NCBI RefSeq assembly: GCF_051297175.1
Contig: NZ_JBINNY010000001.1
Location: forward strand, 2,356,001 to 2,420,000
DNA length: 64,000 nucleotides
Reading direction: 5' to 3'
DNA from: Dryocola sp051297175
GTDB lineage: Bacteria; Pseudomonadota; Gammaproteobacteria; Enterobacterales; Enterobacteriaceae
The notes beneath the pieces were generated by a model. That model was not told the origin of the DNA. It was given only the letters and a program-made list of their open reading frames with translations, and searched no databases. Shown in pieces: positions 8,284-16,252 of this stretch. Within the stretch, counting starts at the first letter, position 1. Each line of letters opens with the position of its first letter. The position numbers and the translations under genes are program-made.

Positions 8284-8663
8284 GTCGGGTGGCGCTGACG
8301 CTTAACCGATCGACGTTTCAAGGTGTGAGATTTTGTCGGGTGGCGCTAACGCTTACCCGACCTACATTTCACGGTTTGTGATGTTGTCGGGTGGCGCTGA
8401 CGCTTACCCGAGCTACGTTTCAAGGTGTGAGATTTTGTCGGGTGGCGCTAACGCTTACCCGAGCTACGTTTCACGGTGTGAGATTTTGTCGGGTGGCGCT
8501 GCGCTTACCCGACCTACGTTTCACGGTTTGTGATGTTGCCGGGTGGCGCTGCGCTGACCCGACCTACGTTTCACGGTTTGTGATTTTGTCGGGTGGCGCT
8601 GACTCTTACCCGAGCTACGTTTTGCAGTTTTGTAGGGTGGATAAGCGTCTGCGCCATCCACCG
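8284..8663. repeat. Tandem REP-like array, seven units on a 50-51-bp period plus one inverted unit
   Basis: Units starting GTCGGGTGGCGCT (GCCGGG in one) begin at 8284, 8335, 8386, 8437, 8488, 8538 and 8588, all in the same orientation. Each holds an imperfect palindrome (GTCGGGT...ACCCGAC) and most end with CTAC before a linker like GTTTCACGGTTTGTGATTT. An eighth, inverted and diverged unit (GTAGGGTGGATAAGCG) occupies 8632-8663. The linkers are almost as conserved as the palindromes, which indicates recent tandem duplication of a unit-plus-linker. Confidence 0.85.
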
Positions 8664-9006
8664 ATTTGCCAGGATGCAGACGTAATAATTGCTAATGAAA
8701 AAGATACCCTCGCACAAAAGGCGGATATTTTTCCGCCGCTAAAAATTCCCGCTACGGCTTTTTATTGATAATTAATTGACTGCATGAATGCTTGGCGTGA
8801 AAACATAATTTTATTAGAGGGTATTGACGATCACTCCGAAAATAGAGTGATAAAAAAGCTTTAAATTCAAACAGCTGATTAGCACTGCGTGCTGAAATAT
8901 TTCGATTTAAATCCCACTTCTGCACTATTTTTCTTTGCCGCATGGTTTAGCCAGATCCGATTTGCTATAACTGAAGAGCTTATATGCAAATTACAGGGAT
9001 TCATTA
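8664..9006. other. Intergenic region between REP array and ydcL
   Basis: This AT-rich stretch of 343 bp has no convincing gene. It holds a 6-bp hairpin, GGCGGA (8720-8725) with TCCGCC (8732-8737), whose minus-strand reading ends in TTTT and could be a weak terminator. A TATAAC near 8965 could be the ydcL -10 element, but no good -35 was found. Nothing else is recognisable. Confidence 0.4.
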
Positions 9007-9669
9007 ATGCGTACTTCTCTCATTTTTAAAGCTGCCTGCTTGACCGGCCTGCTGGCGCTTGCCGGCTGTTCATCAAAAGTCACCTCCCCGGAAAAATATT
9101 CCGGCTTTTTAAAAGATTACTCCGGCCTGCAGGAGACTAAATCTGCTACCGGTAAAACCGTGATGCGTTGGGTCGATCCGAATTTTAAAACCAGCAACTA
9201 CGACAGCCTGGTCTATAACCCGGTGACCTACTACCCAATTCCAAAACCATCGACCCAGATTGGCGAACAGACGCTGAACCAGGTGCTGGCCTATACCAAC
9301 ACCAAGCTGAAGGCGGCCGCCGCAGAGCGTAAACCGCTGGTGAGCAAACCGGGCCCGCGCAGCCTGATCTTCCGGGGCGCAATTACCGGCGTGGACAGCA
9401 GCAAAGAAGGCCTGCAGTTCTACGAAGTTATCCCTGTGGCGATGATCGTTGCCGGTACGCAAGCCGCTACCGGCCACCGTACTATGGAAACCAACCTCTA
9501 TTTTGAAGGCGAGCTGATCGACGCGGCAACCAACAAGCCGGTGATGAAAGTTGTGCGTAAGGGCGAAGGTAAAACCGTCAGCAACGAAAATACCAAAGTG
9601 ACGGCGGATACCCTGAAACAGGTTATCGACGACATGGCGACCGACGCCACCATGTTTGATACCAAATAA
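9007..9669 (+). CDS. ydcL: YdcL, DUF3313-type outer-membrane-associated lipoprotein
   Basis: A 220-residue lipoprotein: a signal peptide is followed by the lipobox LAGC at residues 18-21, then SSK, with no Asp at +2, so outer-membrane sorting is expected. It aligns over its whole length with E. coli YdcL, including TYYPIPKPSTQIG, RSLIFRGAITGVD and the C-terminal VIDDMATDATMFD. The function is unknown. In E. coli ydcL also follows tehB, so the position is conserved. A strong terminator closes the gene. Confidence 0.92.
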   Translation: MRTSLIFKAACLTGLLALAGCSSKVTSPEKYSGFLKDYSGLQETKSATGKTVMRWVDPNFKTSNYDSLVYNPVTYYPIPKPSTQIGEQTLNQVLAYTNTKLKAAAAERKPLVSKPGPRSLIFRGAITGVDSSKEGLQFYEVIPVAMIVAGTQAATGHRTMETNLYFEGELIDAATNKPVMKVVRKGEGKTVSNENTKVTADTLKQVIDDMATDATMFDTK

Positions 9670-9687
9670 TTGTTTTAACTTTGAGAG

Positions 9688-9715
9688 AAGGGAGCCAGAT
9701 GGCTCCCTTTTTTTT
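9688..9715 (+). terminator. Rho-independent terminator after ydcL
   Basis: GGGAGCC (9690-9696), loop AGAT and GGCTCCC (9701-9707) form a stem extended by A-T pairs, followed by eight T. Confidence 0.93.
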
Positions 9716-9717
9716 AT

Positions 9718-10623
9718 TCACGCCACACGCCTGCGCCACGGCCACGCTTTAAACATTCCCGGCTTTGAAAACATCACCAGGTTGCCGACCAGAATCATCG
9801 CAAGGCCAATCACCGCGTTGCTGTGCCAGACGTAGCCTTCGTACACCGTCGAAAGGCTCAGGGCGACAAGCGGGAAAAGCAGCGTGCTGTACGCCGCCTG
9901 GCTGGCACCGATACGGCCAACCAGCGTGAAGTACGCGCCGAAGGCGATGACCGAGCCGAAAAGGGCGAGGTAGAAAAGCGAGCCGAGGTAGCGCGCGGTA
10001 AATTCCGGCATAAACGAATCCCCGCGCGCCAGCGCCACCATGCCCATAATCACCGTGCCGTAAAACATGGCGTAGGTGTTGGTCGACAGCGTTTCCAGCC
10101 CGCGCCGCTGGTGGCGGGTGCTGATCATATTGCCGATGGAAAAACCAAACGTTCCCAGCGCGCTCAGCCCGATGCCCATCAGCAGCTCAGGCGCGAGCCG
10201 CGTGGCGACAAGATCGTGCCAGAAGAGCGCCACCACGCCCGCGATCCCCAAAACTGCCGCAGGCAGCAGGTTGGCGTGCGGGCGCTGGCGGAAAAACAGC
10301 ATGCTGTTAAACGCGTTAAACAGCACCGCCATCGAGAAGATCACCGACTCCAGACCGGAGCTGATGTACGCCGCCGCGTGGTAGAAACAGTAAAAGTTAA
10401 AGCCGAAAACGCACGCGCCCTGCAGCATACAAAAAAGATGATCGCGCAGGCTGATGCGGCGCAGTTTGCCTAACGCCCGCAGCACCACAAACATCACGCC
10501 AGCCGCCACGGCAAAGCGCCAGAAAATCGACACCGGTGCCGACACCACTCCCTGCTGCATGTAGATCGCAAGCCAGGTCGTTCCCCAAATAACCACCACC
10601 AGAATATAGAGCAAAGCGTTCAT
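9718..10623 (-). CDS. EamA/DMT-family membrane exporter
   Basis: A ten-helix drug/metabolite transporter made of two EamA repeats (about residues 5-135 and 150-290). WGTTWLAIYMQ near the N-terminus and FGSVIAFGAYFTLVGRIGASQAAYSTLLFP in the second repeat (given here only as landmarks; positions about 226-256) are typical of the family. The ATG at 10623 is preferred to an upstream ATG at 10668 because GGAGAT lies before it and the family motif then starts at residue 8. A divergent AraC regulator 176 bp away probably controls it. The substrate, perhaps an amino acid or metabolite, is unknown. E. coli has no gene here. Confidence 0.85.
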   Translation of the reverse strand: MNALLYILVVVIWGTTWLAIYMQQGVVSAPVSIFWRFAVAAGVMFVVLRALGKLRRISLRDHLFCMLQGACVFGFNFYCFYHAAAYISSGLESVIFSMAVLFNAFNSMLFFRQRPHANLLPAAVLGIAGVVALFWHDLVATRLAPELLMGIGLSALGTFGFSIGNMISTRHQRRGLETLSTNTYAMFYGTVIMGMVALARGDSFMPEFTARYLGSLFYLALFGSVIAFGAYFTLVGRIGASQAAYSTLLFPLVALSLSTVYEGYVWHSNAVIGLAMILVGNLVMFSKPGMFKAWPWRRRVA

Positions 10624-10799
10624 GTTGTTATCTCCGTCGAACCGTGGCGACAGTCTGCCGATAACCACAGGCCCGCGCTTTCACCGTCCTGCGCGACTTG
10701 CATATTCTTGCGCATTTTTTTGTTCCGTGGAGGTTAATGGCTGGTAACAAACTGCGGCTCTCCTTACACTAGCCTTTTCCCCCGAGCGACCCGAAAGCC

Positions 10800-11672
10800 A
10801 TGAGCCAGCCGTACAATGCCTTTGAAAATCTGCGCAGGCACAACGCCAGTCTTAACGACAGCGTGCAGCTCAGCTCGGGCATTATGCTGGCTGCCTGGTC
10901 CAATCAGGACGATCGCGTTACCCAGTGCAGCGACCACCACACGCTGAGCCTGTATATCAACAACGGCTATGAAACCTACCAGAAAACCCCGGCAGGCTGG
11001 AAAAACGGCGGCGGGCCGGACAGGTTTTGCCTGATGCCCGAAGACGATGAAACGACCTGGGATATCCGTAACGACTTCTCGTTTGTGCACCTCTACTGCA
11101 CGGACGAACATCTGCGCAATATCGCGGAGCAAATCTGGGACCGTAGCCCGTCGAGCCTCCAGGTGGATAAAAAAATCTTTGCCGAAGACCCGCGCATCAC
11201 CCAGCTTTATCGCCACTTTTTATTAAGCAGCAGCTGGCAGCAGAGCGCCAACCATATGACGCTGAGCACGGCGTCAACCCTGCTGCTGACCCATCTGGTG
11301 CAAAACTACAGCAGCGTACAGTGGAAGCTACCCGCGGTGCGCGGCGGCCTGGCCCCGGTGGTGCTGCGCAATATTCAGGCATACGTTGAGGAACATCTTA
11401 GCGAGCCGCTGACGCTCGCCGAACTGGCGCGCGAGGCAAGCTTGAGCGAATTTCACTTTGCGCGCATGTTCAAGCAGTCCACCCGGCTCGCCCCGCACCA
11501 GTACGTGATGCAGCGGCGCATGGTGCGGGCGGAAACGCTGGTGCGCCACAGCCCGCTGTCGCTGACGGACATTGCGATGGCGTGCGGGTTCAGCTCCGCC
11601 AGCCACTTCAGCAACCGCTTTAAGGCTATGCGCGGCGTCACGCCGTCCCAGCTACGCTCGGCGGGCCAGTGA
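10800..11672 (+). CDS. AraC-family transcriptional regulator
   Basis: A 290-residue regulator with an N-terminal cupin-like sensor half (1-180) and a C-terminal AraC DNA-binding domain (about 188-288) with two helix-turn-helix units: LTLAELAREASLSEFHFARMF and LTDIAMACGFSSASHFSNRF. It is divergent from the DMT exporter gene, the usual arrangement for local control. The inducer is not evident. Its last 21 bp overlap the 3' end of convergent ydcO. Confidence 0.88.
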   Translation: MSQPYNAFENLRRHNASLNDSVQLSSGIMLAAWSNQDDRVTQCSDHHTLSLYINNGYETYQKTPAGWKNGGGPDRFCLMPEDDETTWDIRNDFSFVHLYCTDEHLRNIAEQIWDRSPSSLQVDKKIFAEDPRITQLYRHFLLSSSWQQSANHMTLSTASTLLLTHLVQNYSSVQWKLPAVRGGLAPVVLRNIQAYVEEHLSEPLTLAELAREASLSEFHFARMFKQSTRLAPHQYVMQRRMVRAETLVRHSPLSLTDIAMACGFSSASHFSNRFKAMRGVTPSQLRSAGQ

Positions 11673-12818
11673 AAACACCGCGTAGCAAATCCCACCAGCA
11701 ACCAGCCCCCAGAATGCCGAACCGATTCCCGCAAGCGTCACCCCGGAAGCCGTAACCAAAAAGGTCACAATCGCCGCGTCGCGATCGCGCTCGTTGATAA
11801 GCGCCTGGTGCAGGCTGCCCGCAATCGTGCTCAGCAAGGCCAGACCGGCAAGGGTGTGGATAAACGCGAGCGGCAGCGCGGTAAGCAGGGCGGAAATCGA
11901 CCCGCCGAACGCGCCGGCCAGCAGATAAAACACGCCCGCGCTTGCTGCGGCGAGCCAGCGTTTGGCCGGGTCAGGGTGCGCTTCGCTACCCTGGCAAATG
12001 GCGGCGGTGATGGCCGCAATGCAGATTGAGAACACGCCAAAAGGTGCGAGCAGCAGGGCGATAGCGGCGGTCACCACAATCAGCGGCGAGACGGGAATGT
12101 TGTAGCCGGAGGCCTTCAGCGTCGCCACGCCCGGCGCGTTTTGCGACGCCATGGTAACGAGGAAAAACGGCAGGCCGATCCCCAGCAGGCTGGCAACAGA
12201 GAAGTGTGGCGCGGTGAATTCCGGCAGCGCGACCCCCATCGGCACGCCTGCGGACGTAAACTCGCCCGTTATCAGACACACCGCGAGTCCCATAAGCAGC
12301 GCGGCCACCACGGCATAGCGCGGGGCAAAAGCCTTCGCCAGCAGCCAGCCCATCAGCATGCTCAGGCACAATAAAAAGTGACACTGTAACGACGTGAAGG
12401 TATCCAGCCCGAAGCGCAGCAGGATGCCCGCGAGCATCGCCGCCGACAGCGTAGGGGGAATGAGGCGCATCAGGCGTGCGAAAAGCCCCGTCGCGCCGCA
12501 GACCAGAATCAGCGCCGAGGCGAAGATAAAGACGCCCACCGCTTCGTTTAACGTGCTGCCGTGCAGGCTGGTCGCAAGCAGCGCCGCGCCCGGCGTGGAC
12601 CACGCGGTCAGCACCGGCGCGCGATACCACAACGTGAGGGCAAGGGTGCTAACGCCCATGGCGATGCCCAGCATGGTCAGCCAGCCCGCTATTTGCGAGG
12701 CGTTGGCGCCCGCAGCGTCCGCCGCCTGCCAGATGATGGCCGCCGAGCTTGCGTAGCCCACCAAAACCGCGACAAAACCAGCGAGTACCGTGGGTAACGG
12801 AATCGAAATGGCGCGCAT
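11652..12818 (-). CDS. ydcO: YdcO, BenE-family membrane transporter
   Basis: A 388-residue protein with about 11-12 membrane segments, matching E. coli YdcO (391 aa) of the benzoate:H+ symporter (BenE) family. Characteristic segments are WSTPGAALLATS, FFLVTMASQNAPGVATLKASGY and GIGSAFWGLVAGG. The substrate of YdcO is not established. The gene is divergent from ydcN, and two copies of GTGCGTTATAGCG lie in the 97-bp space between the starts, so YdcN probably represses both genes. Confidence 0.92.
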   Translation of the reverse strand: MRAISIPLPTVLAGFVAVLVGYASSAAIIWQAADAAGANASQIAGWLTMLGIAMGVSTLALTLWYRAPVLTAWSTPGAALLATSLHGSTLNEAVGVFIFASALILVCGATGLFARLMRLIPPTLSAAMLAGILLRFGLDTFTSLQCHFLLCLSMLMGWLLAKAFAPRYAVVAALLMGLAVCLITGEFTSAGVPMGVALPEFTAPHFSVASLLGIGLPFFLVTMASQNAPGVATLKASGYNIPVSPLIVVTAAIALLLAPFGVFSICIAAITAAICQGSEAHPDPAKRWLAAASAGVFYLLAGAFGGSISALLTALPLAFIHTLAGLALLSTIAGSLHQALINERDRDAAIVTFLVTASGVTLAGIGSAFWGLVAGGICYAVFSLARRA

Positions 12819-12831
12819 GAAAATCCCCTTT

Positions 12832-12879
12832 GTGCGTTATAGCGTCCGCAGGAATATAGCACCGTGCGTTATAGCGCAC
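12832..12879. promoter_or_regulatory. Repeated palindromic operator between ydcO and ydcN
   Basis: The 13-mer GTGCGTTATAGCG occurs at 12832-12844 and 12864-12876, 32 bp (about three helical turns) apart. The second copy extends to GTGCGTTATAGCGCAC (12864-12879), which is palindromic at 14 of 16 positions. Placement between divergent starts of a transporter and an HTH-cupin regulator suggests autoregulation by YdcN. The binding is inferred. Confidence 0.6.
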
Positions 12880-12915
12880 AAGCCGCTATACTTTGGCCGT
12901 TAACAAGGAGAAAAA

Positions 12916-13443
12916 ATGGATATTGCCGCCCATCTGAGCGCGACGCTGAAAGCCTTAAGGCAGGCCAGGGGCTGGAGCCTGACGGTCACCGCCGAGAAAA
13001 CGGGGGTGTCGAAGGCGATGCTCGGCCAAATCGAACGCAACGAATCCAGCCCGACCGTGGCGACGCTGTGGAAAATAGCCACCGGGCTGAACGTGCCGTT
13101 TTCGGTCTTTCTGGAGTCCGGCGAGCCGCCGGAGCGCCCGGTATTCGACCCGCAGAACAGCGATATGGTCGTCGTGCCGCTCTTTCCCTATGACGAGCAG
13201 CTGCGCTTCGATCTGTTTTCGATCACGCTTGCGCCGGGCGCGCTTAGCGAATCCTCGCCGCACGATGTCGGCGTGATTGAGCACGTCACGGTGATTAGCG
13301 GCGCGCTGGATATGCAGATCCACGGCGAATGGCAGACTTTACGGGCGGGAGAAGGGCTGCGCTTCGCGGGGGACGAAGCGCATGGCTATCGCAACAGCGG
13401 GCATGAGCAAGCGCATTTCCACTCGCTGATCCACTATCCCTGA
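12916..13443 (+). CDS. ydcN: YdcN (SutR), XRE-cupin transcriptional regulator
   Basis: A 175-residue regulator with an N-terminal XRE helix-turn-helix (about 8-62, with TAEKTGVSKAMLGQIERNESSP) and a C-terminal cupin sensor (about 100-172). It matches E. coli YdcN, renamed SutR for its role in sulfur utilisation. AGGAG at 12905-12909 sets the ATG at 12916. The ssuA-like gene beside it overlaps its 3' end by 10 bp. The position next to a sulfur module fits the proposed regulatory role. Confidence 0.9.
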   Translation: MDIAAHLSATLKALRQARGWSLTVTAEKTGVSKAMLGQIERNESSPTVATLWKIATGLNVPFSVFLESGEPPERPVFDPQNSDMVVVPLFPYDEQLRFDLFSITLAPGALSESSPHDVGVIEHVTVISGALDMQIHGEWQTLRAGEGLRFAGDEAHGYRNSGHEQAHFHSLIHYP

Positions 13444-14369
13444 GCCGGTACCTGGAACGCGTGGCTGAACGTCGGCGTGACCTGAATAGCTTTTGGCAGC
13501 AGGCTGGCGGCGTGGTAGAAGTCGGCGGTTTGCTGCTGCTGCGCCACCGTCGCGTTATCGATGGTTTGCCAGACCGAATGGCGGCGTTCAAACGACAGGC
13601 GGGCCACGTCCTCCGGGAAGCCGATGATTTTCGCCAGCGTTTTGCCGTACACGTCCGGATGCTGGTTCGCCCAAATCTGCGCGGCGTTCAGGCGCGTAAG
13701 GTAATCGGCGATAGCCGCTTTTTTCTCGCTGTCCGCAAGCGCTGAGTCGGTGGCCGCAAGGAACGTATTGCCGGACCACAGCCCGCGCCCGCTCACGGCA
13801 ACGCGCAGTTTGTCCACGCTTTCGGCATAGGCGGTGTAGGGTTCCCACGTCGCCCAGACGTCAACCGAACCCTGAATCAGCGCAAGCTTGGCCTCGCTCG
13901 GTGGCAGAAAGCGGAAGGTGACGTCTTTGGCGCTCAGCCCGGCGGATTCCAGCGCCTTCAGCGCCACAAAATGCCCGATGGAGCCACGGTTGGTGGCGAT
14001 GCTTTTGCCTTTCAGATCCGCCGCCGAGGTTATCGGGCTGTCGGGCCTGACCAGCAGCGCCGTGCCGTAGGCGTCTGATTTGCTCACGGCGATAGCCTTA
14101 GCCTGCGCGCCTGCGGCCACCGCAAACAGCAGGGGCGCGTCGCCGATAATCCCCACGTCGATAGCCCCGGCGTTTAGCGCTTCGGCCAGCGGCGCGGCGG
14201 CCGGGAACTCCGCCCATTCAATCTTGTAAGGCAGCCCTTCAAGCCGGTTGGCCGCCTCCAGCTGCGAACGCATGCCGCCTTTCTGATCGCCAACGTGCAG
14301 CGTTACTTCCGCCTGTGAAAAGGTGCTCCACAGCGCCAGGGCCAGCCCGGCAACCTTCCACTTATTCAT
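13434..14369 (-). CDS. SsuA-like aliphatic sulfonate/taurine-type binding protein
   Basis: A 311-residue periplasmic binding protein with a signal peptide (cleavage near FSQA-EV, residue 20). It belongs to the SsuA/TauA/NitT family: VGDQKGG, IEWAEFPAAAPLAEALNAGAIDVG, IATNRGSIGHF and DVWATWEPY are family motifs. It would bind an alkanesulfonate or other organosulfur ligand. No ssuB/ssuC (ATPase/permease) genes adjoin it, so it must use components encoded elsewhere. Its start overlaps the stop of the monooxygenase gene by ATGA, making a two-gene operon. Confidence 0.85.
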   Translation of the reverse strand: MNKWKVAGLALALWSTFSQAEVTLHVGDQKGGMRSQLEAANRLEGLPYKIEWAEFPAAAPLAEALNAGAIDVGIIGDAPLLFAVAAGAQAKAIAVSKSDAYGTALLVRPDSPITSAADLKGKSIATNRGSIGHFVALKALESAGLSAKDVTFRFLPPSEAKLALIQGSVDVWATWEPYTAYAESVDKLRVAVSGRGLWSGNTFLAATDSALADSEKKAAIADYLTRLNAAQIWANQHPDVYGKTLAKIIGFPEDVARLSFERRHSVWQTIDNATVAQQQQTADFYHAASLLPKAIQVTPTFSHAFQVPAQG

Positions 14370-15451
14370 CAGGCGCTCCTTGCCAGGCGGCGGGCGGCGA
14401 CCTTTTCGCGCGTCAGCGGGATAAGCTCTTTGCCGTACTCAACGGCGTCGTTAAGCGGGTCGAAGCCGCGGATCAGGAAGCTGTCGATGCCCAGGTCGTA
14501 ATAGTCGAGCAGCGCGTCGGAAACCTGCTCCGGCGTGCCGACCAGCGCGGTGGAGTTGTAGCCGCCGCCGACCAGCGCCGCGATGCCGGTCCACAGGCGT
14601 TTGTCGAGCCTGTCGCCCCGCTGCGCTGCCTCCAGCAGCCGCCTGCCGCCCACGCTTTGCGGCTTTTTAAGACCGTAGGTGTGGTGACTGTCGGCAAGGT
14701 TTTTGCGGGTCGTCTCGCGAATATATTCGGCCTTTTCCCAGGCTTCGGTTTCGGTTTTGCCGAGAATAGGGCGGAAAGAGATGTTGAAGCTAATGTCACG
14801 ACCGTGCTGCCCTGCGGCCGCGCGAACCGCCTCGACGGTTTGGCGCGCGCCGGCGAGCGGTTCACCCCACAGCGCAAACACGTCCGCGTGCTTGGCCGCC
14901 ACCTGAATCGCCTCGTCGGAGGAGCCGCCAAAGTACACCGGCAGGCGCGGCTGCACCGGCTTGACGGCAGAAAACGCCTGCTCGGCGCGGAAGAAACCGC
15001 CGGTGTGGTCGTAGGGCGCATCGCCGTGCAGGCTGTTGTTCAGCACGGTGAGAAACTCATCGGTGCGGGCGTAGCGCTCTTCTTTATTCAGCCAGTCGCC
15101 GTCTTTGCGCTGCTCGGCGTCGCTGCCGCCGCTGATGATATGCACCGCCAGGCGGCCGTCCAGCAGGTGGTCGAGCGTGGCAAGCTTGCGCGCCGCAAGC
15201 GTCGGGGCAACAAATCCTGGGCGATGCGCCAGCAGGAACTTAACCCGGCTGGTGTGCGCCCCGGCGTGTGCCGTCACGAGGAAACCGTCCGGTTGATCCG
15301 ACCAGTAGCCGACCAGAATGCGGTCGAAATCCGCGTCCTCGTGGGCTTTGGCAAAACGGGCAATATAGTCTTTATCGAAGATCGGGCCGCTGGCGGGCAG
15401 GATTTCAGAGGCCAGGCGATGGCCAATCATGCCGAGGAATTGAACGCTCAT
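14369..15451 (-). CDS. SsuD-like FMNH2-dependent alkanesulfonate monooxygenase
   Basis: A 360-residue LLM-class flavin-dependent monooxygenase related to SsuD, which releases sulfite from alkanesulfonates. Landmarks are the bacterial-luciferase-like TIM-barrel strands, HIISGGSDAEQRKDGDWL, VYFGGSSDEAIQVAAKHADV and the C-terminal STALVGTPEQVSDALLDYYDLG followed by FLIRGFDPLNDA. It leads a divergent operon with the SsuA-like gene. No flavin reductase (ssuE) gene is nearby. The exact sulfur substrate is not shown by sequence. Confidence 0.87.
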   Translation of the reverse strand: MSVQFLGMIGHRLASEILPASGPIFDKDYIARFAKAHEDADFDRILVGYWSDQPDGFLVTAHAGAHTSRVKFLLAHRPGFVAPTLAARKLATLDHLLDGRLAVHIISGGSDAEQRKDGDWLNKEERYARTDEFLTVLNNSLHGDAPYDHTGGFFRAEQAFSAVKPVQPRLPVYFGGSSDEAIQVAAKHADVFALWGEPLAGARQTVEAVRAAAGQHGRDISFNISFRPILGKTETEAWEKAEYIRETTRKNLADSHHTYGLKKPQSVGGRRLLEAAQRGDRLDKRLWTGIAALVGGGYNSTALVGTPEQVSDALLDYYDLGIDSFLIRGFDPLNDAVEYGKELIPLTREKVAARRLARSA

Positions 15452-15640
15452 TGCAGGTTCCTTATCGTTGTTTGTTTGCTCACCATAACGGGCGTGGCTG
15501 CGGGGCCGAAATGCGAATTCTGGCTATGCTTTGCCGGGTTAAGCCTATGCCGCTTTATGGATAACCTTTTGCTTTACCGGCATTTGGCGGCGGGCCAGAG
15601 GCTGGTAGTCTCGGGTTTTTAGCCATTCTGAGAGCACGCC

Positions 15641-16252
15641 ATGTCCGCCTCATCCACCGCGCCGAACCTCGCACGGCTGCGCCATTTCCTTACCGAGTTC
15701 TCACGCCTGGTGGAGCACTTTCACCAGGAAAAACCGCTGCTGGAAAAAGGCCGCCGGCTCCTGTCCGAGCTGGTGCGCCACGACGACTGGCTGCCGGAGA
15801 TCGCATCCGTCGCCCATCCCCAGCATTACCAGCAGCACCTGCTGTACGCCGATCCGCAGGGACGCTTTTCGGTGGTGAGCTTTGTATGGGGGCCGGGGCA
15901 GCAGACGCCGATCCACAACCACGGCGTGTGGGGGCTTATCGGCATGCTGCGCGGGGCCGAAACCAGTCAGTTCTACGCGAAGGTTAACGGCAGGTGGCTG
16001 CCCGAGGGCGAGGCCACGACGCTCAGTCCCGGCGAAATCGAAATCGTCACGCCCAGCGGCCAGGACGTACATCAGGTCAGCAACGCCTACGACGACCGGG
16101 TTTCCGTCAGCATTCACGTTTACGGTGCCAATATCGGCGCGGTTCATCGCCGGGTGTTCACCACCGACGGCGAGGAAAAATCATTTATCTCCGGCTATTC
16201 GGGCGCTTTCCTGCCGAACATCTGGGACCTGTCAAAAGAGAGGGCGGTATGA
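15641..16252 (+). CDS. Cysteine dioxygenase-type thiol dioxygenase (cupin)
   Basis: A 203-residue cupin of the cysteine dioxygenase family that would oxidise a small thiol to a sulfinate. The non-haem iron ligands are H92 and H94 (TPIHNHGVWG) and H144 (DVHQVSNA), and the conserved tyrosine is Y161 (HVYGANIG). The segment YQQHLLYADP (63-72) has glutamine where mammalian cysteine dioxygenase has substrate-binding Arg60, so this may be the Gln type that prefers 3-mercaptopropionate. The gene overlaps the rhodanese gene by ATGA and is divergent from the SsuD-like gene. Confidence 0.83.
   Translation: MSASSTAPNLARLRHFLTEFSRLVEHFHQEKPLLEKGRRLLSELVRHDDWLPEIASVAHPQHYQQHLLYADPQGRFSVVSFVWGPGQQTPIHNHGVWGLIGMLRGAETSQFYAKVNGRWLPEGEATTLSPGEIEIVTPSGQDVHQVSNAYDDRVSVSIHVYGANIGAVHRRVFTTDGEEKSFISGYSGAFLPNIWDLSKERAV

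Noticed and set aside
8333..8533. Open frame with 17-residue repeats (SGGA.AYP.Y.SR)
   Set aside because: The repeat arises because the REP-like unit is 51 bp (17 codons); there is no ribosome-binding site and the DNA palindromes explain the pattern better than a protein does.
8284..8663. Possible CRISPR array
   Set aside because: Linkers between palindromes are nearly identical rather than unique spacers, and no cas genes are nearby.
8752..8943. 63-codon minus-strand frame before ydcL
   Set aside because: No recognisable homology, no clear ribosome-binding site and no neighbour context; a hairpin beyond its end keeps a small RNA possible but unsupported.
14315..15622. Long plus-strand frame opposite the SsuD-like gene
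   Set aside because: It is a composition-driven opening opposite a clear monooxygenase gene and has no family features.
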